DNA of 64,000 nucleotides from Mesorhizobium loti R88b (GTDB lineage: Bacteria; Pseudomonadota; Alphaproteobacteria; Rhizobiales; Rhizobiaceae): the NCBI RefSeq assembly GCF_013170845.1, contig NZ_CP033367.1, positions 2,109,001 through 2,173,000 on the forward strand, written 5' to 3'. Below, one piece after another: positions 1-8,417 of this stretch; within the stretch, counting starts at the first letter, position 1, and every line of letters starts with the position of its first letter. Made by a program: the position numbers and the translations under genes. Under the pieces are notes generated by a model, which saw only the letters and a program-made list of their open reading frames with translations, ran no database searches and was not told the DNA's origin.

Positions 1-51
1 TACAGGCATGAAGGCGCGGCCAAAGCCGCCACTGAGAAAGTTCAGCCATGA
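1..51 (+). CDS. C-terminal end of an upstream gene, probably siroheme synthase CysG (partial)
   Basis: An open frame runs from the window edge to a TGA at 49-51, giving the last 16 residues of a protein, ending in EKVQP. The stop overlaps the ATG of the next gene in an ATGA junction, so the two are probably translationally coupled. In rhizobia the gene before DUF2849 and cysI is normally cysG (siroheme synthase), which makes the cofactor used by CysI. The visible tail is too short to prove this, so the name is an inference from gene order alone. Confidence 0.5.
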   Translation, partial: YRHEGAAKAATEKVQP

Positions 52-341
52 AGATACTGACCGCCAACCGCCTGACCGATGGCATCGCCGTCTGGTACGC
101 CGATGGCGGCTGGGCCGAGACCGTGGACCACGCCGACCTCGCCCATGACAAGGCCGCCGAGGACCGCCTGGAGGCGATCGGCGCCAAGGCCTATGCCGAC
201 AATGAAGTGGTCGACGTCAATCTGATCGACGCGGACGTCGTGAACGGTGTGGTCGAGCCGGTGCGGCTGCGTGAAAAAATCCGCGCCGCCGGACCGACCA
301 TCCGCAGCGATCTCGGCAAGCAGGCCGAGCGGGCGGCGTAG
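48..341 (+). CDS. DUF2849 domain protein of the sulfite reductase operon
   Basis: This is a 97-residue protein beginning MKILTANRLTDG. I recognise it as the DUF2849 family, short proteins found almost only between cysG and cysI in alphaproteobacteria. It has no signal peptide or membrane segment and is acidic, so it should be cytosolic. The ATG overlaps the upstream stop, and cysI starts 45 bases downstream, so it belongs to the assimilatory sulfate reduction operon. Its biochemical role is unknown. Context suggests an accessory function in sulfite reductase maturation or siroheme handling, which is inference only. Confidence 0.8.
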   Translation: MKILTANRLTDGIAVWYADGGWAETVDHADLAHDKAAEDRLEAIGAKAYADNEVVDVNLIDADVVNGVVEPVRLREKIRAAGPTIRSDLGKQAERAA

Positions 342-386
342 CCAGGATTTAAGTGAAACGGGCGGACGCGCCCTGAAAGACGAAAC

Positions 387-2057
387 ATGTACCGTTACGA
401 TGAGTTCGATCACGATTTTGTCCAGGCCCGTGTCGCCGAGTTCAGCGACCAGGTCGAGCGCCGGCTGTCCGGCGAGATATCAGAAGACCAGTTCCGGCCG
501 CTGCGGCTGATGAACGGCGTCTACCTGCAGCTGCACGCCTATATGCTGCGCATCGCGGTGCCCTATGGCACGCTGAGCGGCAGGCAGCTGCGCATGCTCG
601 GCCACATCGCCCGCAAATACGACAAGGGCTACGGCCATTTCACGACGCGCCAGAATATCCAGTTCAACTGGCCGGCGCTGTCGGACATTCCGGCGATCCT
701 GGCCGATCTGGCGAGCGTCGAGATGCATGCCATCCAGACCAGCGGCAATTGCATCCGCAACGTCACCGCCGACCATTTCGCCGGTGCTGCCGCTGATGAG
801 GCCGCAGATCCGCGCCCCTATGCGGAAATCCTGCGGCAATGGTCTTCGGTGCATCCGGAATTCTCGTTCCTGCCCCGGAAATTCAAGATCGCGGTGACGG
901 GTGCCGAGCGCGACCGCGCCGCCATCCAGACGCATGACATCGGCCTGCATGTGAAGAAGAACGCAGCCGGCGAGCTTGGCTTTGCCGTCTATATTGGTGG
1001 CGGCCAGGGCCGCACGCCGATGGTGGCGAAGAAGATCCGTGACTTCCTGCCGGAAGCCGACCTTCTGTCCTACTGCACGGCGATCCTTCGCGTTTACAAC
1101 CTCTATGGCCGCCGCGACAACAAGTACAAGGCGCGCATCAAGATACTGGTCCATGAGACCGGCGTCGAGGAAATCACCCGTCAGGTCGAGGCCGAATGGC
1201 AGGAGTTGAAGGACGCCGAACTGAAGCTGCCGGATGCCGACATCCGCGCCATCGAGACCTATTTCGCGCCGCCGGCGCTGACTGAACGGCCGGAAGGCGA
1301 CCAGGCGGTGAAGCTGGCGCGCCTCGACTCCAAGGGTTTTTCCGAGTGGCTCGACCAGAATGTGGTGACACATCGCCATCCCGATTATGCAGCGGTGACC
1401 ATCTCGCTGAAGGGCATCGGCGAGGTGCCGGGCGACGCTTCCGACAGCCAGATGGAAGCGGTCGCCGACATCGCTGAGAAATACGCTTTCGACGAGCTGC
1501 GTGTCAGCCATGAGCAGAACCTGATCCTGCCGCATGTGGCGCGCGCCGACCTCAAGGCGGTCTATGACGCGCTGGTCGACATCGGGCTGGCGACGGCCAA
1601 TTCCAATCTGATATCGGACATCATCGCGTGCCCGGGGCTCGACTATTGCGCGCTGGCGACGGCACGCTCGATCCCGATCGCGCAGGAAATCTCGCAACGC
1701 TTCGCCTCGCTGGAACGGCAGCGCGAGATCGGCGAGCTGAAGCTGAAGATTTCAGGCTGCATCAATGCCTGCGGCCACCACCACGTCGGCCATATAGGCA
1801 TCCTCGGCGTCGAGAAGAAGGGCTCCGAGCTCTATCAGGTGACGCTGGGCGGTTCGGCTGACGAGAACACATCGGTCGGCGAGATCATCGGCCGCGGCTT
1901 CTCGTCGGAAGAGATCACCGATGCCATCGAGCAGATCGTTGAGACTTATCTCGGGCTTCGGCTCAACCCCAGTGAAAGATTTATCGACGCCTACCGCCGT
2001 GTCGGTCCCGCGCCGTTCAAGGAGGCGCTCTATGCTGGCGAAACCAAGGCCGCTTGA
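387..2057 (+). CDS. cysI: Nitrite/sulfite reductase hemoprotein (assimilatory sulfite reductase)
   Basis: This 556-residue protein belongs to the siroheme and 4Fe-4S sulfite/nitrite reductase family. It catalyses six-electron reduction of sulfite to sulfide for cysteine synthesis in the cytosol. The cluster and siroheme ligands are visible as C415-x5-C421 (CPGLDYC) and C458-x3-C462 (GCINACG). The family duplication is also clear: ferredoxin-like half-domains near residues 45-130 and 300-390, with the RQNIQFNW motif near residue 85. The length is normal for the single-subunit enzyme. No flavoprotein CysJ partner lies next to it, so the electron donor may be ferredoxin (inference). cysH overlaps its 3-prime end. 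Confidence 0.95.
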   Translation: MYRYDEFDHDFVQARVAEFSDQVERRLSGEISEDQFRPLRLMNGVYLQLHAYMLRIAVPYGTLSGRQLRMLGHIARKYDKGYGHFTTRQNIQFNWPALSDIPAILADLASVEMHAIQTSGNCIRNVTADHFAGAAADEAADPRPYAEILRQWSSVHPEFSFLPRKFKIAVTGAERDRAAIQTHDIGLHVKKNAAGELGFAVYIGGGQGRTPMVAKKIRDFLPEADLLSYCTAILRVYNLYGRRDNKYKARIKILVHETGVEEITRQVEAEWQELKDAELKLPDADIRAIETYFAPPALTERPEGDQAVKLARLDSKGFSEWLDQNVVTHRHPDYAAVTISLKGIGEVPGDASDSQMEAVADIAEKYAFDELRVSHEQNLILPHVARADLKAVYDALVDIGLATANSNLISDIIACPGLDYCALATARSIPIAQEISQRFASLERQREIGELKLKISGCINACGHHHVGHIGILGVEKKGSELYQVTLGGSADENTSVGEIIGRGFSSEEITDAIEQIVETYLGLRLNPSERFIDAYRRVGPAPFKEALYAGETKAA

Positions 2058-2796
2058 CCGTATCGTCGATGTCGATGACGGCGTCGCCGCCAAGGCGGCG
2101 GGGCTTGACGCGCTTTACGGTCATCTGAAGCCGCTCGAGATCATCGAACGCGCGGCCCGCGAACTGTTTCATGACGAAATCGCTGCCGTGTCGTCCTTCG
2201 GTGCGGATTCGGCGGTGCTGCTGCATATGATTTCCGAGATCGACCGGTCGCTGCCGGTCATCTTCCTCGACACCGGCAAGCATTTCGAGGAGACGCTCGG
2301 CTACCGCGACGCGCTGGTCGCCGATTTCGGGCTGACCAACATCCAAGTGATCAAACCCGACGAAGCCGCGCTCGAACGGATCGACCCGACGGGCAATCTG
2401 CACCAGAGCAACACCGACGCCTGCTGCGGCGTGCGCAAGGTCGAGCCGCTGGCGCGTGGCGTGGCGCCGTTTCGTGCCTGGTTGACCGGCCGCAAGCGCT
2501 TCCAGGCCTCGACGCGGGCTGCGCTGCCGGTGTTCGAGGCGGTCGGCGCGCGCATTCGCATCAACCCGCTGGCGCACTGGACGACATCGGATCAGGCCGA
2601 CTACATGCGCGCGCATGCGCTGCGCGAAAATCCGCTGGTCGCCTATGGCTACCTGTCGATCGGCTGCTTTCCCTGCACGCAACCGGTCCAGCCGGGCGAG
2701 GACGCGCGCAGTGGCCGCTGGGCCGGTCATGCCAAGACCGAGTGCGGCATTCACCTGTCGGGACTGGAAGTTTCGCTGACCGACGCATCACTATAG
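2032..2796 (+). CDS. cysH: Adenylyl-sulfate (APS/PAPS) reductase
   Basis: This 254-residue enzyme reduces activated sulfate to sulfite, the step before CysI. I chose the ATG at 2032 because AAGGAGG lies just upstream, inside the end of cysI; an ORF from 1921 is open but would overlap cysI more. The protein has C131-C132 (DACCGVRK), C212-x2-C215 (GCFPC) and the catalytic Cys238 in ECGIHL. The CC...CxxC set ligates a 4Fe-4S cluster and is the mark of plant/bacterial-type APS reductases rather than enterobacterial PAPS reductases. The 26-base overlap with cysI suggests coupled translation. Confidence 0.95.
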   Translation: MLAKPRPLDRIVDVDDGVAAKAAGLDALYGHLKPLEIIERAARELFHDEIAAVSSFGADSAVLLHMISEIDRSLPVIFLDTGKHFEETLGYRDALVADFGLTNIQVIKPDEAALERIDPTGNLHQSNTDACCGVRKVEPLARGVAPFRAWLTGRKRFQASTRAALPVFEAVGARIRINPLAHWTTSDQADYMRAHALRENPLVAYGYLSIGCFPCTQPVQPGEDARSGRWAGHAKTECGIHLSGLEVSLTDASL

Positions 2797-2804
2797 GATG
2801 TGCT

Positions 2805-2928
2805 GATATTCAGGTGAGGCTGGCCTGCAAACGGCGGCTTCCTGCGCTTCCGGTGCTCACGTACTTCAAGTACGCTCCGCTCCGGTTCTCGGAAGCCGCC
2901 ATTTTCGGCGCAGCCTGACCTGAATCTC
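2805..2928. repeat. Long imperfect intergenic palindrome (REP-like element)
   Basis: The whole gap between cysH and the DUF934 gene is one dyad centred on about 2867. The outer arms GATATTCAGGT (2805-2815) and ACCTGAATCTC (2918-2928) pair with one mismatch. The middle arms GGCGGCTTCC (2833-2842) and GGAAGCCGCC (2891-2900) pair perfectly. The centre is CGTACTT-C-AAGTACG (2860-2874), also perfect. The element could fold into a roughly 124-nt hairpin in the operon transcript. From memory it resembles a dispersed palindromic repeat of Mesorhizobium and relatives. No second copy was seen in this window. Confidence 0.75.
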
Positions 2929-2969
2929 AATACATCCTCGGCTTGTTTGAATATTTAGGAATTTTTTTG

Positions 2970-3503
2970 ATGACTGAATCGACGACACCGGAGACCCGGC
3001 TCTGGACCCCGGAGGGTTTTCGCGAGGATGAGTGGGCCCATGCCGAAAGCGCTGACGCGCTGTCGGGCAATGGCCGCTTCATCCTGCCGCTGCAGGCGTT
3101 CCTCGACCTTGATCCAGAGGTACGCCGCTCGGCCAAGGAGCGGCTCGGCGTCGTTTTGCAGCCTGGTGATCAGCTTGAGAAGATCGCCGACCTGCTCGAC
3201 CAGCTGTCGCTGGTGGCGCTGGTGTTTCCGGCCTTCAGCGACGGGCGTTCGTTCTCCAAGGCTGAACTGCTGCGCAGCCGCTATCATTTCGAAGGCGCCG
3301 TTCGTGCCACTGGCCAGGTGCTGGTGGACCCGCTGCCGCATATGCTGCGGCTGGGCTTCGACGAGTTCGAGATTTCGAACCCGGTGCTGTTGAAGCGTCT
3401 GGAAGAGGGCCGCACCGGCGGGTTGGGGCTCTACTACCAGCCGACCGCCGTGCCGGAGCCCAACGGCCCGAAATATTCCTGGCGGCGCGTTCGCGGCAGC
3501 TGA
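2970..3503 (+). CDS. DUF934 domain protein of the sulfate assimilation cluster
   Basis: This 177-residue protein starts at the ATG at 2970, preceded by AGGA at nine bases. A TTG-initiated extension from 2943 has no comparable site. The DUF934 family is found next to cysI/cysH in proteobacteria and is often labelled an oxidoreductase, but no reaction is established. Conserved-looking blocks include LPLQAFLDLDP near residue 35 and a C-terminal GLYYQP near residue 155. There is no signal peptide. It is separated from cysH by the 124-bp palindrome, so it may be expressed differently from the upstream genes. Confidence 0.8.
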   Translation: MTESTTPETRLWTPEGFREDEWAHAESADALSGNGRFILPLQAFLDLDPEVRRSAKERLGVVLQPGDQLEKIADLLDQLSLVALVFPAFSDGRSFSKAELLRSRYHFEGAVRATGQVLVDPLPHMLRLGFDEFEISNPVLLKRLEEGRTGGLGLYYQPTAVPEPNGPKYSWRRVRGS

Positions 3504-3598
3504 CGCTGCGGTAATTGCGCCCGTCTTTACATCAGCTCTGATCAGGCCTTCTCTTGGCTGTCCGGACGGAAACATCCGCCGGGTGCGAGGAGGAAACC

Positions 3599-5205
3599 AT
3601 GGCTTTCGACTATGTCATCGCCGGCGGCGGGTCCGCCGGCTGCGCGCTCGCCGCACGGCTTTCCGAAGACCCATCGAAAACGGTCTGTCTGATCGAGGCC
3701 GGCGGCGAGGGCAGGGACATGCTGATCCGTGCTCCGGCCGGCATTATCGGTATGCTTTCGGGCCGGCCGAAGATCAACAACTGGGCTTTCGAGACGGTGC
3801 CGCAAGACGGGCTTGGCGGCCGCAAGGGCTATCAACCGCGCGGCAAGGCGCTGGGCGGCTCCAGCGCCATCAATGCCATGCTTATGTCAGGGGCCATTGC
3901 AGTGACTATGACGAATGGGCCGATCTCGGCTGTGACGGCTGGTCATGGGACGAGGTGCTGCCCTATTTCCGGCGCGCCGAAAGCAATGAGCGCGGCACCG
4001 ATGCCCTGCATGGCGGCGACGGACCGCTGAAAGTGTCGAACCAGCGTTCGCCGCGGCCGATCGCAAAGGCCTTCATCGAGGCCTGTGCGGAAAACCAGAT
4101 CCGCATGACGGACGATTTCAACGGGCCGGAGCAAGAGGGCGCCGGCTATTTCCAGGTCACGCAATTTGCCGGCGGCGCGCGCAATGGCGAGCGATGTTCG
4201 GCGGCGGCCGCCTATATCCATCCGGTGATGCAGCGACCCAATCTGACCGTCATTACGCGGGCGCATGCCACGGGCGTCGTCCTTGACGGCAAGCGCGCCA
4301 CGGGCGTCCGCTACCGCACCCGCCAGGGAGAGGCGGTGGCGCAGGCGTCGCGCGAGGTGATCCTGTGCGGCGGTGCCTTCGGCTCACCGCAACTGCTGCT
4401 GTTATCCGGTATCGGTCCGGCCGCCGAACTTGCCATGCACGGCATTCCCGTCACCCACGAATTGCCGGGTGTCGGCAAGAATTTGCAAGACCATCTTGAT
4501 TTCATCGTCGGCTGGAAATCCAGGGATACCGACATGCTTGGCATGAGCCCGCGCGGCGCGGTCGGTTTCCTCAGGCATATCCTGCAGTGGCGGCGCGATG
4601 GCACCGGACTGATCGCCTCGCCGGCGGCCGAAAGCGGCGCGTTCGTGAAATCCGATCCGACGCTCGATCGTCCCGACCTGCAATTGCAGTTCATTATCGG
4701 GCTGGTCGAGAACCATGCGCGCACGCTGCACTATGGCTTTGGTTTCTCCTGCCATGTCTGCATCTTGCGGCCGCACTCACGCGGTGAGGTCGGCCTGGTC
4801 AGCGCCGATCCGCTGGCCGCGCCGCGCATCGATCCACGCTTCCTCGCCGACGAACGCGATGCCGAGTTGTTGCTCAAGGGCGTGAAGCTCACCCGGCAGG
4901 TGCTGGGTTCACCAGCGCTGGCGCGCTATCGGCACAAGGAAATGCACATCGCCGGCGCGCCAGGCGATGCCGACTTGATGGGACATATCCGCGCCCGCGC
5001 CGACACTGTCTATCACCCGGTCGGCTCTTGCCGCATGGGCGTCGACGAGATGGCGGTGGTCGATCCGCAATTGCGGGTCCACGGGCTTGACGCCTTGCGG
5101 GTCGTCGATGCCTCGGTGATGCCGACGCTGATCGGCGGCAACACCAATGCGCCAACCATCATGATTGCCGAAAAGGCGGCGGATATGATCAAGGCTGCCG
5201 CCTGA
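3599..5205 (+). pseudogene. GMC-family FAD oxidoreductase (choline/alcohol dehydrogenase-like), frameshifted
   Basis: The gene starts at the ATG at 3599 after GGAGGAAACC and encodes the GMC fold in two frames. Frame one gives the FAD-binding start ([14 protein letters not shown]) and runs through [14 protein letters not shown] to about 3883. The family sequence then continues one base out of phase as [15 protein letters not shown] and proceeds to the stop at 5203-5205. Restoring one T in CTTATGTC (3881-3888), giving CTTTATGTC, rejoins the frames. Later motifs are intact: GAFGSPQLLLLSGIGP (GMC signature 2), the active-site YHPVGSCRMG, and GGNTNAPT. The repaired length is about 535 residues, normal for the family. 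It is either a recent pseudogene or a homopolymer sequencing error. Confidence 0.85.
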
Positions 5206-5397
5206 CCATCATGTTGGTCTAACCAGTATCGTTATTTTTGCTCCCGGCTATAGCTGTAAGCAGATATATGCCTCGAAAGAGGCAGAACTGGTCGTACCAA
5301 TTGTGCGATTTGCGCTTTCCCTTTGGCCATCCTGCCCTTAGGATAGGTCCATTATTTCGCACTCCGAAATAAATGGCCACAAGGGAGGAACCAGGAA

Positions 5398-6018
5398 ATG
5401 GCTGGCAAGAAGATATTGATGCTCGTTGGCGAGTTCAGCGAGGAGTATGAGATTTTCGTCTTTGAACAGGCCATGCATGCGGTAGGCCACACCGTGCATG
5501 TCGTCTGCCCGGACAAGAAGGCGGGCGATATCCTGAAGACGTCACTGCACGATTTCGAAGGCCATCAGACCTATACCGAAAAGCTCGGCCACGACTACAT
5601 CCTCAACAAGACGTTTTCCGAGGTCGATCCGGCGCAATACGATGCGGTCTACGCAGCAGGTGGGCGCGGCCCCGAATACATCCGCATCGACAAGCGGGTG
5701 CAGGCGCTGGTGCGGCATTTCCACGAGGCCGGCAAGCCGATCTTCACCATCTGCCATGGCGTGCAGATCCTGATCGCGGTCGATGGCGTGGTCCGGGGCA
5801 GGGAAGTGGCCGCACTCCACTATTGCGAGCCGGAAGTGACGCTGGCCGGCGGCATTTACATCGATGTCGCGCCGACCGGTGCCCATGTCGACGGCAATCT
5901 CGTTTCAGCCAAGGGCTGGCCGGGCCTGTCCAACTTCATCCGAGAATGCCTGAAAGTGCTGGGCACGGAGATCCGCCATGGCGAAATCCTGATGCGCGAT
6001 GAGCGCCAGGCGGCCTGA
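5398..6018 (+). CDS. DJ-1/PfpI family protein
   Basis: This 206-residue cytosolic protein has the DJ-1/PfpI class-I glutamine amidotransferase-like fold. The first strand is KKILMLVGEFSEEYE, with the conserved Glu in the EEYE region. The nucleophile elbow is the Cys in FTICHGVQIL near residue 120, and AAGGRGPEY sits around residue 88. Members act as glyoxalase/deglycase-like enzymes, proteases or chaperones, and the substrate cannot be read here. GGGAGGAACCAGGAA lies just before the ATG. The gene has its own 192-base upstream gap and is followed by a hairpin shared with the convergent desaturase. Confidence 0.85.
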   Translation: MAGKKILMLVGEFSEEYEIFVFEQAMHAVGHTVHVVCPDKKAGDILKTSLHDFEGHQTYTEKLGHDYILNKTFSEVDPAQYDAVYAAGGRGPEYIRIDKRVQALVRHFHEAGKPIFTICHGVQILIAVDGVVRGREVAALHYCEPEVTLAGGIYIDVAPTGAHVDGNLVSAKGWPGLSNFIRECLKVLGTEIRHGEILMRDERQAA

Positions 6019-6037
6019 TCCCAGGATTTCCAGGGCT

Positions 6038-6063
6038 GCCGCGCCCATGGCGCGGCGGTCTTT
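6038..6063. terminator. Candidate bidirectional terminator hairpin
   Basis: A perfect 7-bp GC-rich stem, GCCGCGC (6038-6044) and GCGCGGC (6050-6056), with a 5-base loop is followed by GGTCTTT. It lies 20 bases past the DJ-1 stop and about 50 bases before the end of the convergent desaturase gene. The T-rich tail is short, so the call rests on position and stem strength. Confidence 0.5.
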
Positions 6064-6109
6064 CCAGAGCAATTCCGGACGGACCGTTCACACTTTTTCT
6101 GGGATTGGC

Positions 6110-7132
6110 CTAAACAATCGCCCGTGCCTCGCGGAACGACACCAGCTTGCGGCGGCTTTCATCCCACAGCGCCAGTTTGACGCAACGCAGGCTGTCGAGC
6201 AGCGTGACGCGACCGATGCCGCGCAGTTCCGGATAGTCGCGCAGCACTTCCTGCAGCCGGTAGCCCGGGACCTTGGCGGAGAGGTGGTGGACGTGGTGGA
6301 CCCCGATGTTGCCGGTGAACCAGTTCAGCACCGGCGGCAGGTCGTAATAGGACGAGCCGTGCAAGGCGGCATGCTGGAATTCCCAGTCTTTGTCCTTTTC
6401 CCATTCCGTCTCCTCGAACTGGTGCTGGACGTAGAACAGCCAGACGCCGGCCGAACCGGCGAGGATGACGATCGGCAGGTGGACGACCAGGAAGGCACCG
6501 GGGCCGACGGCCCAGATAAGCAGGGCTGCCGCAAGCGCGATGGCGAGATTTGTGGTCATTGACGACACCCAGGGCGTCAATCCGCCGCGCATCATGCCGA
6601 TCGGCAGCCTTTGCGAGAAGATGAACAGCCAGATCGGTCCCAACCCGAACATCACCAGGGGATGGCGATAGAGACGATAGCCAAGACGACCACGCCATGA
6701 CAGCTGCCGGTATTCGGCAACGGTGAGCGTCCTGATGTCGCCCATGCCGCGTTCGTCGAGATTGCCGGCACTGGCATGGTGCACGGCGTGGGCGCGCCGC
6801 CAGCAATCGTATGGTGTCAGCGTCAGGACGCCGAGCGCACGGCCGATCCAGTCGTCGGCGTAGCGGTTGGCGAAGAAGGAGCCATGGCCGCAATCGTGCT
6901 GGATCATGAAGATGCGCACCAGGAACCCGGCCGCTGGAAGGATCAGGATCAGGCCCCACCAGTGGCCATAGGCATAGGCGGCCGAGGACAGCGCCCAGAG
7001 CGTGGCAAACGGAATGAGGGTGATGGCGAGCTCGATGGTGCTGCGCCGCCGGTCCGGCTTCTTGTAGCGCGCCAGAATCTTCAACCAGGCGCGCTTGCTG
7101 TTGGCGGCCGCATCGGGGGAAATCATGTTCAT
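6110..7132 (-). CDS. Membrane fatty acid desaturase
   Basis: This 340-residue integral membrane di-iron desaturase carries the three histidine boxes: HDCGH near residue 78, HAVHH near residue 115 and HHVHH near residue 275. Hydrophobic helices lie around residues 35-75 and 155-225. The family introduces a double bond into acyl chains (acyl-lipid desaturases such as DesA/DesC). The order and spacing of the boxes fit acyl-lipid delta-9 or delta-12-like enzymes, but regiochemistry cannot be read. The start at 7132 (MNM) has no strong Shine-Dalgarno site; the ATG at 7126 is an alternative. It is convergent with the DJ-1 gene. Confidence 0.9.
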   Translation of the reverse strand: MNMISPDAAANSKRAWLKILARYKKPDRRRSTIELAITLIPFATLWALSSAAYAYGHWWGLILILPAAGFLVRIFMIQHDCGHGSFFANRYADDWIGRALGVLTLTPYDCWRRAHAVHHASAGNLDERGMGDIRTLTVAEYRQLSWRGRLGYRLYRHPLVMFGLGPIWLFIFSQRLPIGMMRGGLTPWVSSMTTNLAIALAAALLIWAVGPGAFLVVHLPIVILAGSAGVWLFYVQHQFEETEWEKDKDWEFQHAALHGSSYYDLPPVLNWFTGNIGVHHVHHLSAKVPGYRLQEVLRDYPELRGIGRVTLLDSLRCVKLALWDESRRKLVSFREARAIV

Positions 7133-7236
7133 CAGGAAGCATAGGCGGGGCGTGTGGCCGCCGCAAGGCGAGGATCACGTGAAATTACTGCGCGTAATTG
7201 ACGCGCGATAGGCCGGGCAGGCTGCGGAAAGATGAT

Positions 7237-7437
7237 TTACTGATCGCGCCGGTCGACATTATCGTTCTCCGCGCCATCGAGGCGGTCAAGCAATTCCCGG
7301 AAGCGGTCTGGTATGTCGGCTTCAGGGCGGAAGGCCGGTAAAGTGCGCAGAAAGCGCGTCATCGCCTCGGCACCAAATTGGCGCCTGACTTCGCTGGCGA
7401 GTCCTTCTCCCTTTTCGAACTTGTGGTTGGTCATCAT
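7237..7437 (-). CDS. Small protein with a NepR-like C-terminal helix
   Basis: This 66-residue protein (or 65 from the second ATG at 7434) is preceded on the minus strand by AAGGA at about seven bases, which supports real translation. Its second half, DIPDRFRELLDRLDGAE, resembles the helix of NepR, the anti-sigma factor of the alphaproteobacterial general stress response, whose usual form is P-[IV]-PDRF-x-[ED]-LL-x-x-LD. The N-terminal half does not match NepR. No phyR or ecfG homologue is adjacent. It could be a stand-alone NepR paralogue or simply an uncharacterised helical protein. It is probably transcribed separately from the desaturase, about 105 bases downstream. Confidence 0.6.
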   Translation of the reverse strand: MMTNHKFEKGEGLASEVRRQFGAEAMTRFLRTLPAFRPEADIPDRFRELLDRLDGAENDNVDRRDQ

Positions 7438-7603
7438 CTCAAAATCCTTTGTCGGTTTCGAAACTCCTCCAGCTAGGGAATGGTTCCCCCATCGCTCTAT
7501 CAGGGCAAGTAAAGCCGGCGGTTACGGTAAAATTTGAATTAAAATTGAAATGGCTTGATCTCCGCCTGAATATCCATCAGATCGACGCCTCCGGCGCTTA
7601 CCC

Positions 7604-7632
7604 CTTGATTTTTGGCTGCCAAACCTCGATAT
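7604..7632 (+). promoter_or_regulatory. Possible heat-shock (RpoH/sigma-32-like) promoter of grpE
   Basis: CTTGAT at 7604-7609 is followed after 14 bases by CCTCGATAT at 7624-7632, about 43 bases before the grpE ATG. The alphaproteobacterial RpoH consensus is CTTGA followed at similar spacing by CCTATNT-like sequence. The -35 match is good and the -10 match only partial. grpE is a classical RpoH target, which raises the prior. Confidence 0.35.
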
Positions 7633-7674
7633 CGGGCACAAAATCCACACCATTCGAGATGACGGGAAACGGCG

Positions 7675-8307
7675 ATGAGCGACCAGGCAAAAGACGAACG
7701 CGCGCCCAGTGAAGCCGAAGCGGCCGAGGCCAATGCCGAGCGCACGGAAGGCAGCATCGACGGCGACTATGAAGCGCTTGTGCGGCTGCTGAAGGAGAAT
7801 GAAGAGCTGAAGGACCGCGCGCTGCGCGTCGCGGCCGAGATGGAAAATCTGCGCCGCCGCACCGCGCGCGACGTGCATGACGCCCGCACTTACGCGGTTG
7901 CGAATTTCGCCCGCGACATGCTGTCGGTGTCGGACAATCTGCGCCGCGCGCTGGACGCCATTCCGGCCGAGGCCAAGGGGTCGGGCGACGCCGGCTTCAA
8001 GGCGCTGATCGAAGGCGTCGACCTGACCGAGCGCGCCATGCTGTCTGCGCTGGAAAGGCATGGGGTCAAGAAGCTCGAACCCGAAGGCGAGAAGTTCGAC
8101 CCCAATTTCCATCAGGCAATGTTCGAAGTGCCCAATCCCGATGTTCCGGCCAACACGGTGGTCCAGGTCGTGCAGCCGGGCTATTCGATCGGCGAGCGCG
8201 TGCTGCGTCCGGCCATGGTCGGCGTCGCCAAGGGTGGCCCGAAAGTCGCCGCTGAGGCGCCGGTCGAACCGGGACCGGTGAATGAGCAGGCCGAGAAGGA
8301 TGCTTAG
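7675..8307 (+). CDS. grpE: Nucleotide exchange factor GrpE
   Basis: This 210-residue cytosolic co-chaperone releases ADP from DnaK in the heat-shock folding cycle. The layout is typical: a charged disordered N-terminus (residues 1-30), a long coiled-coil helix ([23 protein letters not shown], residues about 35-65), then the four-helix and beta-wing region with [13 protein letters not shown] and the conserved end [12 protein letters not shown]. The ATG at 7675 follows GGGAAACGGCG. hrcA, which often sits directly before grpE in rhizobia, is not present here, and dnaK is not in the window. The gene is followed by an inverted array of 7-bp repeats. Confidence 0.95.
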   Translation: MSDQAKDERAPSEAEAAEANAERTEGSIDGDYEALVRLLKENEELKDRALRVAAEMENLRRRTARDVHDARTYAVANFARDMLSVSDNLRRALDAIPAEAKGSGDAGFKALIEGVDLTERAMLSALERHGVKKLEPEGEKFDPNFHQAMFEVPNPDVPANTVVQVVQPGYSIGERVLRPAMVGVAKGGPKVAAEAPVEPGPVNEQAEKDA

Positions 8308-8319
8308 TTAGGGATTGGG

Positions 8320-8413
8320 CAGTAGTCAGTAGGCAATAGGAAACCAACGCAGTCGTATCAAACGCGCGGCTTCGTGCTATTCATACGCAGTTCCTAATCC
8401 CTATTGCCTATTG
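8320..8413. repeat. Inverted pair of short 7-bp repeat arrays (CAATAGG/CTATTGC type)
   Basis: Between grpE and the TRIC gene, 8320-8342 (three degenerate heptamers of the form CARTAGK) and 8391-8413 (CTATTGC units) form an inverted repeat matching at about 18 of 23 positions by my alignment, with a 48-base centre. The second arm ends four bases before the TRIC start codon. The unit length and the CTATT core are shared with the array at 9113-9174, so both probably belong to one dispersed family. Confidence 0.65.
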
Positions 8414-8417
8414 CCTC

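Noticed and set aside
480..1697. Minus-strand frame of 405 codons opposite cysI
   Set aside because: cysI on the plus strand has all siroheme and cluster motifs; the antisense translation is His/Arg-rich and without family features.
2017..2754. Minus-strand frame of 245 codons opposite cysH
   Set aside because: cysH is confirmed by its Cys motifs; the antisense frame has none.
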